Source of the DNA: Alitta virens
Lineage: Eukaryota; Annelida; Polychaeta; Phyllodocida; Nereididae
Direction: 5' to 3'
Assembly: GCA_932294295.1 (NCBI GenBank)
Contig: OW028582.1
Coordinates: 36,782,204-36,846,203 of the forward strand
DNA length: 64,000 bases
Each line of letters starts with the position of its first letter. The stretch's first letter is position 1. Below are positions 1-10,281 of this stretch, piece by piece. The position numbers and the translations under genes are program-made. Below the pieces are notes generated by a model, which was not told where the DNA came from, did not search any database, and was given only the letters and a program-made list of their open reading frames with translations.

Positions 1-169
1 AAATATACAGTGGCAATAATAAGCCTTACAAGGAGATCGGACGTGACAACTCACAACAGAAGACCAGTAACTGTGACAGTTGGTGAAATGGACACAGCAA
101 AATAATAAAGACATCTCAGTCTGAATAAGTAAGTCTTAATCAGTCTTATGATTAGACATATGAATACTA

Positions 170-288
170 CCCAGATAGCATTCCAAATTGTTTCAACATC
201 GGCACAATGTCGGCCATGTTGATACTGGGTTGTAATGGCAGTGGCCAACATAGAAACGATGCTGGGCAGATTTGGAATGCTATCCGGG
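170..288. mobile_element. MITE, CCCAGATAGC family, 119 bp
   Basis: Terminal inverted repeats of 19 bp: the left end starts CCCAGATAGCATTCCAAAT and the right end is its reverse complement with one mismatch. TA dinucleotides flank both ends (168-169 and 289-290), which looks like a target-site duplication. The interior has no ORF. The same TIR bounds a shorter element inside each of the four array units (8019, 21018, 34288, 47973). It is non-autonomous and its superfamily is not assigned. Confidence 0.75.
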
Positions 289-364
289 TATAGCTGATAT
301 TATTGATATTATTCAAATGTGTGGAAGAAATTATATTTGTCAATTAAAACCACCTCACATTCAC

Positions 365-612
365 CAATTCCGCATTGGCCAACTCCGCCGAAGGTCTCGG
401 GTCCAATCCCCGGCCCAGGCACTCTTCATGAGCTACATCCCAGAGCTCTAGATATCAACCGCATGAGACATTAGATTGGAGGTGACTTGTACTTGCGTTT
501 ATTCTGAGGCAAGTAAATGGGGTAAATGTGTAACATTGTGAGGACTCAAGTCTCACAAATGTATTTATACATTTACATCTGCTTCTGGCAGCTGGTCATA
601 TAGGCAGACTAT
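365..612 (+). mobile_element. tRNA-derived SINE, old copy
   Basis: A pol III B-box-like stretch (GGTCCAATCCC at 400-410) is followed by the same body seen in the better copies at 7064, 20066, 33424 and 47089 (CACTCTTCATGAGCTACATCCCAG, in part). The A-box region is degraded. The 3' part (CTTCTGGCAGCTGGTCATAT) still matches the tail of the unit copies. No coding capacity. Confidence 0.6.
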
Positions 613-960
613 GTTGTTCTGAAACGTTGCAATGTTACAAATTATTAAGTCATTCAGATTTTTTCCGCATGCAGTTTTTTCATTGCTGTAGTCAGCCCAT
701 TGGATAAACTGACAGAGGCTGACATAATGATGAGCCGACAAGACTGGGAGTCCTTGTTATATGCTACAGATCTCCCCCCCCCCCTCAATTGAAAGGAATT
801 TTAGAGGCAACACAATTCAGTGTTTAATGTGAATCTTATCCACATTTGAGCTGCGATTTAGCTCATATCAACAAACATTGCTGGTTTATTATGGGTCGTT
901 CCCATGGCCATTACGGAGCTGACAAATACCTAAACCATAAGATCACTCAATTGAAATGAA
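613..960. other. Left flank, no gene seen
   Basis: AT-rich unique sequence with a C run at about 774-784. I see no ORF, RNA gene or inverted repeat of note. Confidence 0.5.
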
Positions 961-1401
961 AAAAAGGGGTAATGGGGTTCTGCAATATTGTGCGATGAAA
1001 TCCTGCTTTTGCAATTAAATGGGTTTTCAACACAAAACACATTGTTTATTGCAATGTAACATATGGACGCTCACGACCTGGGAATTAAGAGGCATTTGTT
1101 GCAAATGCTGTCAGAATTTGATGACATCCATCCATGTGAATAGAGCTTTAAGAGAAAATATGGCAATATTTGTCACACTGGTGGCTTCAATTCCAGTTTG
1201 GTTGCAATTAAGGGGAAAATGACGTCACGTTCTTTTTAAGTGATGATCAACACAATTACAAACTGCAAGGTTGCTACGAAAACAGCAAATAAATCTTTTC
1301 ATTTAATATTTTACAATGTGTTTTAAACAAATTTAATTGAACTGCAAAAGCAGGATTTCATTGCATCATGTTGCAAAACCCCTATGGCCCTTTTTTTTTT
1401 T
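961..1401. mobile_element. Foldback element with ~60-bp imperfect terminal inverted repeats
   Basis: The left arm (961-1020) and right arm (about 1331-1401) are imperfect reverse complements, sharing GATGAAATCCTGCTTTTGCA and the GGGGTTTTGCAA-like outer part. Only this copy has both arms. In units 2-4 (right arms near 14596, 27978, 41432) the left arm is missing, because the unit breakpoint at about 1093 lies inside the element. No coding potential. A TGACGTCA word occurs inside at about 1221. Confidence 0.6.
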
Positions 1402-1430
1402 TTAGAGCCAAAGAGTATTTTATAACAATC

Positions 1431-1556
1431 TACATGGCCAAATGTGCCATGTGCATTTTCCATGCGTTTGGATATCCGCATGATTTACACCTCATTATAA
1501 TAAGGCAAAAACCATGCGTTTATCCTTCACGTGGAAAACGCACATTTGGCCATGTA
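1431..1556. mobile_element. MITE, TACATGGCC family, unit 1 copy
   Basis: TIRs of about 18 bp: TACATGGCCAAATGTGCCA at the left and TTTGGCCATGTA at the right, with a terminal TA that could be a target-site duplication. The interior has inner inverted copies of CCATGCGTTT. About 126 bp, no ORF. Six copies are present in the window. Confidence 0.75.
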
Positions 1557-2290
1557 GTCACTTTATTGCCACGTTAATTGTGTTCTACGAATGTTTTTAA
1601 ATTGTATATATGTATAATATTCTGTTGATTTTACTACTTTTGTATTTTAACTAGCCTAAGGGCCTCATTGAATAACAGATTTTCTGAATGAGCCACACTG
1701 GTAAAATATGTTCTGAAGAAAAAATAAATAAAAATAGATATGGAAAGTGCAGTACTGTAAAGTAAGTTCTTGCTGCTAGTTAGTCAAATCCTTGACCATG
1801 TTTATTTTGGACAAGATCTGAGCTAAAAGGATTTTGGGTGATATAGTTCAGAAATCTAAACATGGGCTGATAAATTGGTCCATATCTTAACAATTAGGCC
1901 ATGCATTCTTATTTGGCACATCTTAATCGACAATACATTTCTTACTCGTGAGGTTATAATTGCTTAAGTCCTTTGTTTGTGACACAAAATCAAGACAAAA
2001 TACCATGGAAACGGCGTAATTTTTATATTTAATGTATCTGTCTTAATTATCTCCAACAATATCAAGATAATCATATTTCATGAGACACACTGCAGCCATT
2101 ACGATTGTTTAATGGGAAACGACATCCGATTGTCCAATCAATTTTTGTTTAGAATGATTTAGAGATTATTCTGCTGTGGGGTAAAATGAGCTAATTTATT
2201 AAATGGTTAAAACTTGGCAATTTCAGGATTTGATAAATATTTATTTTACGGGCAGGTTTACATTGTTTTCTAGGTATCACTGCATTCACA
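1557..2290. other. Non-coding spacer of unit 1
   Basis: AT-rich sequence repeated in units 2-4 (from about 14809, 28198 and 41651). No ORF of note, and no structural element recognised. Confidence 0.5.
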
Positions 2291-2339
2291 AATGAATTAA
2301 TGAACGAATGAATGAGTGAGTGAATGAATGAATGAATTT
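2291..2339. repeat. (GAAT)n-like microsatellite
   Basis: Degenerate tetranucleotide repeat (GAATGAACGAATGAATGAGTGAGTGAATGAAT type). Shorter versions sit at the same place in unit 2 (about 15522-15556), unit 3 (about 28908-28944) and unit 4 (about 42362-42397). Unit 1 has the longest tract. Confidence 0.8.
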
Positions 2340-2479
2340 TGTCGACATGTACAGGTTACAAAGAGTACCATAATAATATATGATATGCCAAACCTCCATG
2401 GAAATAATTCACTTTCTGTTTTTTTAAATGTACTTAAAAGCATTGGAAGCCCTTTTATAGTTACTAATGCCAACTTTTA

Positions 2480-2620
2480 AGTTAGAGGTGGTCATTTAGA
2501 TGAGGAGGCCTCATGATGAGGAGTTACTATTTAAATTCTCTCTGCACATTGAACCCACAACCTAGATTACAAGCTTAACCAATGGGCTAATGACCACTGA
2601 CCATGAACTAAGGGTCACTG
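2480..2620 (-). mobile_element. tRNA-like SINE fragment, minus strand, unit 1
   Basis: On the minus strand, TTAGCCCATTGGTTAAGC resembles an A box and GTGGGTTCAATGTGC a B box, about 20 bp apart (plus-strand positions about 2551-2600). This matches the head of a tRNA-derived SINE. The orthologous segment is present in units 2 and 4 and deleted from unit 3. Confidence 0.45.
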
Positions 2621-2800
2621 CTTGGCAGCAGCTTCTCAGGATCATGTCAAAAATGACAGCATAACATGGCAGCCATTAATGCTGTTCTAACTGGACTGAT
2701 ATCAGGACATAACCCAATCATAACCTGTTGTATTCCCTTACTAGCTGAATATGCAATTATGTTTTGTCTTTTGCAATTGTATTGTGTAATGCTATATTGC

Positions 2801-2963
2801 AGGGGCGGATCCAGAAAATTTTTCACGGGAGGTGGGGGGGGGTTGACAAATTAAAATGTATTGCGTAGACGGCTGAATTTTTTTAATATTTTAAATTAAA
2901 ATGTACTAGGCCGGGGGTGGGGAGGGGGGGGAGGCGGGTTTAAAACCCCCTAAATCCACTACT
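2801..2963. mobile_element. MITE, GGGGCGGATCCAG family, unit 1 copy
   Basis: The left end AGGGGCGGATCCAG is matched at the right by an imperfect inverted copy (CCCCCTAAATCCACTACT). The interior has G-rich runs, including a G tract at about 2832-2843. The same insert lies at the same site in units 2, 3 and 4, so it predates the amplification. No ORF. Confidence 0.6.
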
Positions 2964-3494
2964 ATGTATTGTTGCAGTTAAGCTAATACAATATGTGTAT
3001 TGTATTGAAGCATAATGTATTGTAATGCATTTTATTCTGGTGTATTGTAGAGCAGTGTAGACGTCTATTGTATTGCAGTGTAGAGTTTTGCAGTGTAATG
3101 TACAAAAATGTATAGTGGAGAAGACAAAAGTAAATTATTGTGCAATGAGCTTTTTAACAGGACCATATAAAGTACTTGAAAAAATACACCAGAGATTTCT
3201 TTGTTAAATTTATTTCACAATGAAAAGTACAAATTCACCATTTACAAACCGGTACTTAGAGATATTACAGTAAACAACATCTATTCAGTAAGTCTCTTGT
3301 AACATCAAAATAACCATTAATATCACAACAATATTAATTACGACATAAAAATGTTCAACTGTATGATAAATAATGTGAAAATTAAGAAGTCTATGTACAC
3401 CAGGTACTGCAGTAGCCAGCATTGGTTAAGGATCAGAGGAAATCAGAAAAAGTTTTTACAAAAGTGACATATCATGAAAGTAGGGGAAGGTATG
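2964..3494. other. Non-coding spacer with ATTGTATTG-like words
   Basis: Between 2965 and 3110 short words such as TGTATTG and TGCAGTGTA recur irregularly, giving a degenerate low-complexity tract. It is conserved in the other units. No gene seen. Confidence 0.45.
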
Positions 3495-4526
3495 GAGAAG
3501 TGGGCCATAGGGAGAGTTGGGCCACTCTGCCTACAGCTAAAAGTAATGTTGGAATTACCCTGAAATTGGGTCCCATGGCTCCTATGTGATCATAAGTGCA
3601 TGTTTGAAAGTGAGAAAACATTTGAGATATTTCTTTTCTGATAAAGTGAATTTTTACTTTTTGGTGTCGGTAAATAAAATTTCCACTATGTATACAATTG
3701 TTCATTGACAAAAACTGATCGAGGATGGATTAGAAATAAATTTATTGTTGTAATTAGCACACAATCAGTTCAATCATGTGAATTACATATCATTCCTGCC
3801 ATGTGGAAAAATATTACATTGATTTATTTTAAGAAACTGTTTAGTGGAGAACTGGGCCCCCACTCTAAGTCTCCCTCTACGAAAACAAAATACAGTAAAA
3901 ACTTTGATAGGGTAATCCCAAACCCACTAGCATTGAATATTATGCTTAGACACTAACACACATAAAAAATGAAAAGGGCAGCTGTAATCTTACGTATATC
4001 ACATCATAGTTAAACTTCACTAAAATGGCTTATAATGCCAGCTGGTGTTGCCTACTCTGACATTTTCAGAGTTTACATAAATTGAGGTCAGGATATTTCA
4101 CCTAAATTAAATCATTATCTACATGTCTAAATGACACTAATTTACTGTTTTTCCAGCTTGAGATAGTTTAAATGTTATGTTGTAAGCTGTTATATCTTTT
4201 AATGCTGTACATGTTTCAATGCAGCTTTAATAGAATGTACTTATTAATTATGAGATGTGGTTCAAATGTCACATTAATAAATGTCACAATAAAAAGCTGT
4301 ATCTCTGTTGCTTATGATGTCTTAGACTGAAATAAATGCAAATATTTTAAAAAAATTATGGGTTTTTTGTAAACCTGATTTTCATATTAAAACTGTGTAC
4401 TTTTGATGAAACCTTGTTAGTTGAATTATTTCTTACAGATTTCAGTTTGTTATTAACAGACAGGAGAGGCCCAGTACTCCCGCCCACGTGGCCCAGTTCT
4501 CCTTACCAGAGGGTGAACTGGGCCAC
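3495..4526. repeat. GAACTGGGCC motif cluster ending in a hairpin, unit 1
   Basis: Copies of GAGAA(C/G)TGGGCC occur at 3495 and 3847 on the plus strand. Inverted copies GGCCCAGT and GGCCCAGTTC occur at about 4468 and 4490. The cluster ends in a perfect 12-bp hairpin (arms 4488-4499 and 4515-4526, 15-base loop). The block may be the remains of a transposable element. Short ORFs here are not maintained between units, so I do not call a gene. Confidence 0.45.
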
Positions 4527-6275
4527 TTTTTCTGAAATTTAATTTTCTTTTTACACATGAAATGGTTGAGCATTTTTCCACAAAGGAATTTGACATTATT
4601 ATATGAATATCTTAAGTATAATTTAGAAATAAAAGAATTGACTGACTATGCTTTATTATTGGAGAAACAAAATACACTATACACTGGAATATCTGTGACT
4701 GACACAAGGACTGCATTCAAGGCATATTTCACAGCAGAGGGGTTGGGAAATTATTTTTTATGTTATTTTAAAGGAAATTGAGTAATATTGTGATAAACAA
4801 TGAAAAACAACCTTTTGGTTTAATTGTATCAAAAATAATCCACACCCATATACTTATGTACCCCTGAATATTCGTATTCTGCGATCTATTATTTTTAATA
4901 GCAATCTCTGAATGAGTCCAAGAAATATGCCAAATGCCTAAGTATCTTACAAATAATGAAACCATGTAACAGACATCGGGGGATTATGCGCTGTTATCAG
5001 ATGCCAAATGAGGATATCTTTGAATCCCAGAAACCCTTTACCAAGCAGTGTGCTGTCACCTCAAAGCCGAGCGACCTAATTATGGACATTGTTTGCTAGT
5101 TTACCCAGTCTAACAATATAATTGGTTAAACTGTGTAGCCGATAGGCTGAGTATTGACTAAAGAAATCTTCTCTTAAAATTACACGAGAAATGGATTCAT
5201 ATATTTTTAGTTTAGGCAATTTTTCTGGTTTGTCTGCTTGCACTTACAAGAATTGCGTAAACTCAGCACATGAACATCTAATTATTCTTTCATTTCATCG
5301 TTAGACCTTTAATACCATAAGCCAGCATATAGATTATAAGAGCAATTCATTAATTTAGTTTAGGTGCAAGCTTCCATGAGTTTAGATCCTTAACAAATGT
5401 TGACTATGCTGTACTGTAAATGTAATTACGGATTTAATACAAATCACCTGATATAAATTAAATGCTACAGGATTATTTCAATTCCCATTACAATTCAAAT
5501 CAACATAAATAATCTTTGGCACCTGTTTTGTAACTATCCACTACAAAATTTATTAGTTGATATTTATAATAATAATAAACTGGAGCTCCTACCAGAAACA
5601 GATTTGTGAACCATAAACAGACATGATTTTCAAACTTAGGCTTTACTATATAAATGATTCAATATTTAAGATATATTGACTACAAGGAAAAAATATATAC
5701 AAATCAGGTCACAGAACTATCTTACATGTATGGCTTTTTCCAATATATATCCAGCCCACATCATAGTGATAATATAAAAGAATATATATATATAGTTTTT
5801 ATGGTCACATTTTTCTTACAAAGTGATAAAAACAATGCAAAATGTACAGAAATATTACCTCTGCATGATGCAAATGCAATACTTCTATACATTATTTCGT
5901 AATATCTACAGAATAAACACATGGGTCCTTAATGAAAGGAATACAAAATATATGAGGAATTCTTATGAAAAGCTTCATCTCATAATACAAATGGAATGTA
6001 TGAAGAATGTTGTAAAAATGGCAAGAATACGGGTAATTGGATTTACACAGGACTACTAACAGACAATATATACATAATTAGCAATGAGAAATATGACAAT
6101 CAATGAAAAATATAACAGGAAAGAAAACTTATCATCAGAATATGTTATTCGTCCAGATGAAAAATCTAACTCAAATATAAATCAGCTATATATATATTCT
6201 TTAAGGCATTTTACTATTTTTTTCTGAAGTCAAAAAAATCGCCTTTTAGAAATTGAGATCTATGTAAAGTAAAGG
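4527..6275. other. Non-coding spacer of unit 1
   Basis: AT-rich, with short TATATATA tracts near 5790 and 6190. Small ORFs (60-84 codons) are present, but their counterparts in other units begin or end differently. Unit 2 has lost about 140 bp corresponding to roughly 5050-5230. No gene supported. Confidence 0.5.
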
Positions 6276-6965
6276 GGCGTTCACACTATCACGTATAAGA
6301 CCTAGGTATGACCACGTATGTCAAAAATGGGTTATACGTGCTCACTCGTGGCTCTGTTAATCTCGTATGACTTCTTTCAACGAGCGTACGTGGGGCAATT
6401 GTAGATCGCTCGCCAGACGCTCGTAAAACGCTTACCAAACGTACGTCGTCAGGCATCAATGAGGCATTCTTGAAGCATCCGTGAGACACTTGTAGGCATT
6501 CGTAGATCGCTCGTAGATAGCTCATAGATAGCTCATAGATCACTCATAGATAGGCAAGGATAGGCACAGAAGACCTCGAGCATGCGACAGACCTCCGATG
6601 GACATCCGACGAGCGTTTTACGAGCATTCTACGAGTGGACGCATGTGAATGGCGAGTATATATGGATGGACAATGGCTACCTATGGCTACGTATGGCCAC
6701 TTACGTCCATAAAACGTACAAATGAACGTACGTAGGGTGCTCGCTGACTGATTCCCAAGCAAGTTACATAACTGAAATAAACAATTTACTCGTAGAACGT
6801 CCGCCAAAGTTTGGTCGTAAGTGGTCAAGCACGACCAGGAGCATCCTACGGATTAGCGTGAGTATACGTAGAACGCTGGATGAGTATGGCCAAGGATGAA
6901 CAAGAGTGAAAAAATATTTTCATACGTGGTCATTCGTAGCTCTTATACGTGATAGTGTGAACACC
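6276..6965. mobile_element. CpG-rich non-autonomous element with ~45-bp TIRs, unit 1
   Basis: The ends GGCGTTCACACTATCACGTA and TACGTGATAGTGTGAACACC are inverted copies, and similarity continues for about 45 bp on each side. The inside is unusually rich in CpG for this region. It is built of degenerate repeats of words such as GATCGCTCGTA and ACGTACGT. ORFs inside (up to 172 codons in unit 2) are broken in sister copies. No transposase is present and the superfamily is undetermined. Confidence 0.7.
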
Positions 6966-7063
6966 ACTTAAGATGGAAGGTTTTAGAATAGCAATACATT
7001 TTGTTTATTGCAACACTCATGGAGTCATAAGCGATGATTTAATAAAAAAAAGTAAACTGATAA

Positions 7064-7335
7064 GCAGCTTAATGGTTAAGCATTTTCCATATTGGCCAGC
7101 TCTGCTGAAGGTCCCAGGTTCAATCCCTGGCCCTGGCACTCTTCATGAGCTACATCCCAGCCGGATGTCGATCCAATGAGACGTGAAATTGGCGGTGCCT
7201 TGTACTGGGTGTCTATGCAGAGGTAAGTGAAAGACCCCACCCATGGGCTAAATGTGTAACATGGTGTGGACTCCAAGTCTTATCATCTCATCATTATGTC
7301 TGCCTCTGGCACCAGTCATATCAGCTGACTAAGCT
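7064..7335 (+). mobile_element. tRNA-derived SINE, unit 1 copy
   Basis: The A-box-like GCTTAATGGTTAAGC is followed by a B box GGTTCAATCCC (about 7119-7129), then a SINE body with CTTCATGAGCTACATCCCAG and the tail GGCACCAGTCATATCAGCTGAC. The spacing fits a pol III tRNA-type promoter. The copy is longer than those in units 3 and 4. It is not a functional tRNA, because no acceptor-stem pairing is seen. Confidence 0.7.
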
Positions 7336-7961
7336 TCAGACCTAGTAGTATTGAGACATTAAAAAATATTATCATTTTTGACACAATGAGTATTCGATTA
7401 TAATCTTTCACTGTAAATGAGCACAAGAATTTACTTACAAATGAGCATTAGATCTAATTATTTATAATACACTATGGAGGTACATATAATATATTGAAGA
7501 TTGAACACACAACGTTTCTCGGATAAACAATGAGATTTCCACTTCATTAAGTCATACCTGTGGGAACTAAAAGGCAAATATCCTTTAAATACATTTATCA
7601 TAAAAAAAGATATTGTTTGAAAAACTCCATTTTTTAAATGCAAGGTCAATAAATGCTGTTTTTGAAGATTATCAAAAAAGAAAGAAAAAAGAAGATTTTC
7701 TGGCTCTAAGAAAAGAATTTAGTCCGTAACCATAACACATTGTTCTATTAAAAAACTGAGAAATGGTCTTCAGTTCGCATTTTTTCTTGAAAATACAAAA
7801 CAGCAGATTTCCCACAAAAGAAAATTCATCAATGAGAATATAAAGCACTTTCCAATCCATGGTTTATGATGAAGGTCACCAATAAAGCAATGTCACAACA
7901 TCATTTAAATATATCTTTTGTTATTGATGTGACCTTCGCTGTCGCATGAACCTTCATGAAG
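7336..7961. other. Non-coding spacer; paired GAAGGTCAC words and AACCTTCATGAAGGTT palindrome
   Basis: GAAGGTCACCAATAA near 7871 is inverted at about 7921-7937. A 16-bp palindrome AACCTTCATGAAGGTT lies at 7949-7964. These could be nuclear-receptor half sites or a heat-shock-like element, or simply part of the adjoining repeat. No gene seen. Confidence 0.35.
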
Positions 7962-8360
7962 GTTGTTTGAACACATAACTCAAAATATAATTGAGTTAGG
8001 AAAGAATTAAAAATACATCCTAGATAGCATTCCAAATCGAGCCAGCATCATTTCTACGTTGTTTTGATGTTGTCGACATTGCGCCGACGTCAATACGATT
8101 TGGAATGCTATCTGGGATGTCTGCAAGAGACTGATGACCCAGTTATAAAATTAGGTCATGTCTTTCCGAAATGTTCCAAGATTGTATTAATATGCCTGCT
8201 GCTTGTAATTGCACTGATGGAACACATAACTCAGAATAAAATTTTGTTAGGAAAGAATTTCAAATATATGTCTGTAACAGATTTATGACCCAGTTACAAA
8301 ATTAGGTCATGTTTTTCCAAAATATTCCAAGGTCGAATTAATACACCTGTTGCACTGCAG
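7962..8360. repeat. 151-bp tandem repeat, about two monomers, unit 1
   Basis: GACCCAGTTA(T/C)AAAATTAGG recurs at 8136 and 8287, exactly 151 bp apart. A third, upstream monomer is split by the MITE at 8019-8116: its halves (GAACACATAACTCAAAATA and ATGTCTGCAAGAGACTGAT) match the corresponding parts of the 8136 monomer. Units 2 and 4 have the same copy number; unit 3 has one more. Confidence 0.75.
8019..8116. mobile_element. MITE, CCCAGATAGC family, inside the 151-bp repeat, unit 1
   Basis: 98-bp element. TIRs are CCTAGATAGCATTCCAAATC and GATTTGGAATGCTATCTGGG, and the interior is partly palindromic around GTCGAC. The flanking bases are AT on both sides. Its insertion into a repeat monomer gives the order of events: array first, MITE second. 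Confidence 0.75.
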
Positions 8361-9343
8361 GTATTCCTTATCACATCTTTTCAAAAATATAGTTCCTCAA
8401 ATTCCTCCAAGTTAGTTGTTATTGCACCTAATACACAGATAATTGAATCACCGGTGTGTTCTACAAGATGAAATTATTGCGTTAACATGGCCAGTTTGCA
8501 CTGACAAAGCTGTTGCTTCATTGTCTCAGAGACTTCATATTGGCCCTGTGAGAATAAATTCAGTGTGTCTTGTACTTAGTCCAACAAATAAAATTTCATA
8601 TTGTTTGTTAATGCTGGATTAAGGTTTGTCAATGTGTTTAAATGCTAAAATTGTTCGCACAAATAAAATATCATGTTTCATACAACCGGAATGTGTTCAA
8701 ATCTTTGAAGTTTGCTGTCGTAACACAGAAATCACTGTTTCATAATTTCATTCGCTGAGGCGAAGTTGAGGTACAAATAATTTTCCAAATCCCACAAAAC
8801 TCTAATTATTAGAGGGCACCATCCACCATATATTCTCCACATTGTACAACATACACTTCAGCCATCCAACATACACTCTAGCCTTCCAATAAACTCTGCT
8901 GCTGTTTAACATACACCCATGTTGGATAAGAATGAAGATTCCGATTGGCTCACAGGAGCTGAGTGGAGAATACGTACATCCTATTGGTTCAAGTCATGAG
9001 AACTTTTGTCACATTGTTTAGTAGTATCTTACAAAAGCCATGATGTGTCAGATCTAATTCAGTGCAAAAGTCCTCTCGATGGTACATTTAGAATACTGAG
9101 ACAAGTACTCTAATTTAATCCAAATGAATGTCAGACTTTAATGATACGGTGACCAGTAATTCCGGATAAACTGAAAATATCCTGTATTTGGTAAAAGGAA
9201 CAAAGGTTGCAATAGTCTGCCAGCCTTGTCACCAACTTGAATTTTGGTTTATGTATTGAGATTTTAATGACGTGGTCACAACACTGGCTAGTTGTCCGAG
9301 GTCACCTGTAAATATTCCTATATTTGGGTCTTTTAAGCTTGTT
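8361..9343. other. 3' flank of receptor copy 1
   Basis: No ORF. Reading the minus strand downstream of the receptor stop, ATTAAA-type polyadenylation words occur (for example at about 9113-9118), but no strong AATAAA was seen. GATTGG and TATTGG near 8943 and 8980 are inverted CCAAT-box-like words of unknown meaning. Confidence 0.35.
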
Positions 9344-10118
9344 TCATAAAAGATCGACTGAAGTTGCTCGCGTGCACATCATGAAGGACATCTCACGACT
9401 CACCTTCCTTTTTCGCCTGCAACACATCATGGCATGAGTGTGGCGGAAATGGACATTAACAAGACAGTAGAGCAGGAAATTAGTTGCAAAGTTCAGTGTG
9501 TTTAAGATGTTTGCGATTGTTGTAACCGTGTCAAGGAGAAAGACGTTGCTGACCCCGTAGCAAACTACTGTAACAAATCTTCCTTTCCAGTAACTCTGGT
9601 AGGAGCAGTATTGCCCAACACATGAAGATGAGTAGCATGACTTTCCATAATAAATTCTGTCGGACACATATGCGAGTGTATATCGGATGACAGATGGCTA
9701 GATAACGATTCAGTGCCATGAGAACTGTCATCCAGGTACTGAAGTAAGAAAACACGTTGAGGACATATTTACTGCAATACTGGATGAATAAAGAGACACT
9801 TATGTCATTATGTCGGTATCTTCTTCTATCCACAACAACCGCATCAATTGCAGTCATCGTGCAATACATCATATCAGATGCCGCCAAAGCAACAAGACCG
9901 GTGTAAGCAACTAGTTCCAATGTCCCGCGGGACCATCTGCGGGTTCGCTTGCGGGTGAGAACATAAATGTTGATGATGTTTCCTAAGATCCCAAATATGG
10001 CCACCGCAAGGATTATATTCCTACCAACATTGTAAAGGGTTTCCTGATAATCAGGTTTAAACGGAGAATTGCTTGGTAATGTTTCGTTAAATTCTATGTG
10101 CAAATTATCCATCGGCAT
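9344..10118 (-). pseudogene. Class A GPCR pseudogene (receptor copy 1)
   Basis: Same gene as the intact copies at 22343, 35764 and 49297, but 775 bp instead of 1197 bp. A deletion with its junction at about 9563-9566 removes the second extracellular loop, TM5, the third intracellular loop and TM6. It leaves a 1-2 base filler and a net loss of 422 bp, which shifts the frame. The first reading frame (from 10118) encodes TM1-TM4, then about a dozen out-of-frame residues before a stop. The C-terminal part (TM7 and tail) remains open in another frame. The junction has no GT-AG signature, so it is not an intron. Two further substitutions are seen: I111F, and L369H in the tail. If expressed, it would give only a four-helix fragment. 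Confidence 0.9.
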
Positions 10119-10281
10119 TTTTCGGCCTATTGCTTTGCTGTTCTTATTATTTTTTTATTTTGCCATTAAATTCAAATAATCCAAAGAAACATAGAAGTTA
10201 CATTATATATGAACTTGGGTTGATCTTATCCTTTTTAATGAGTCACAACATTTCATCGTTTCCATGGTTACCATTCTTTCA

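Noticed and set aside
1..169. 66-codon minus-strand ORF at 51-251
   Set aside because: It overlaps the MITE at 170-288 and has no recognisable features.
7064..7140. Possible tRNA gene
   Set aside because: The A and B boxes are recognisable, but acceptor and anticodon stems do not pair and the body continues as a SINE.
9560..9570. The missing 422 bp of receptor copy 1 read as a spliced intron or retrocopy
   Set aside because: The other copies have no GT-AG at these points and the region encodes TM5 and TM6. The junction carries filler bases, typical of a deletion. The copy keeps its non-transcribed flanks, so it is not a retrocopy.
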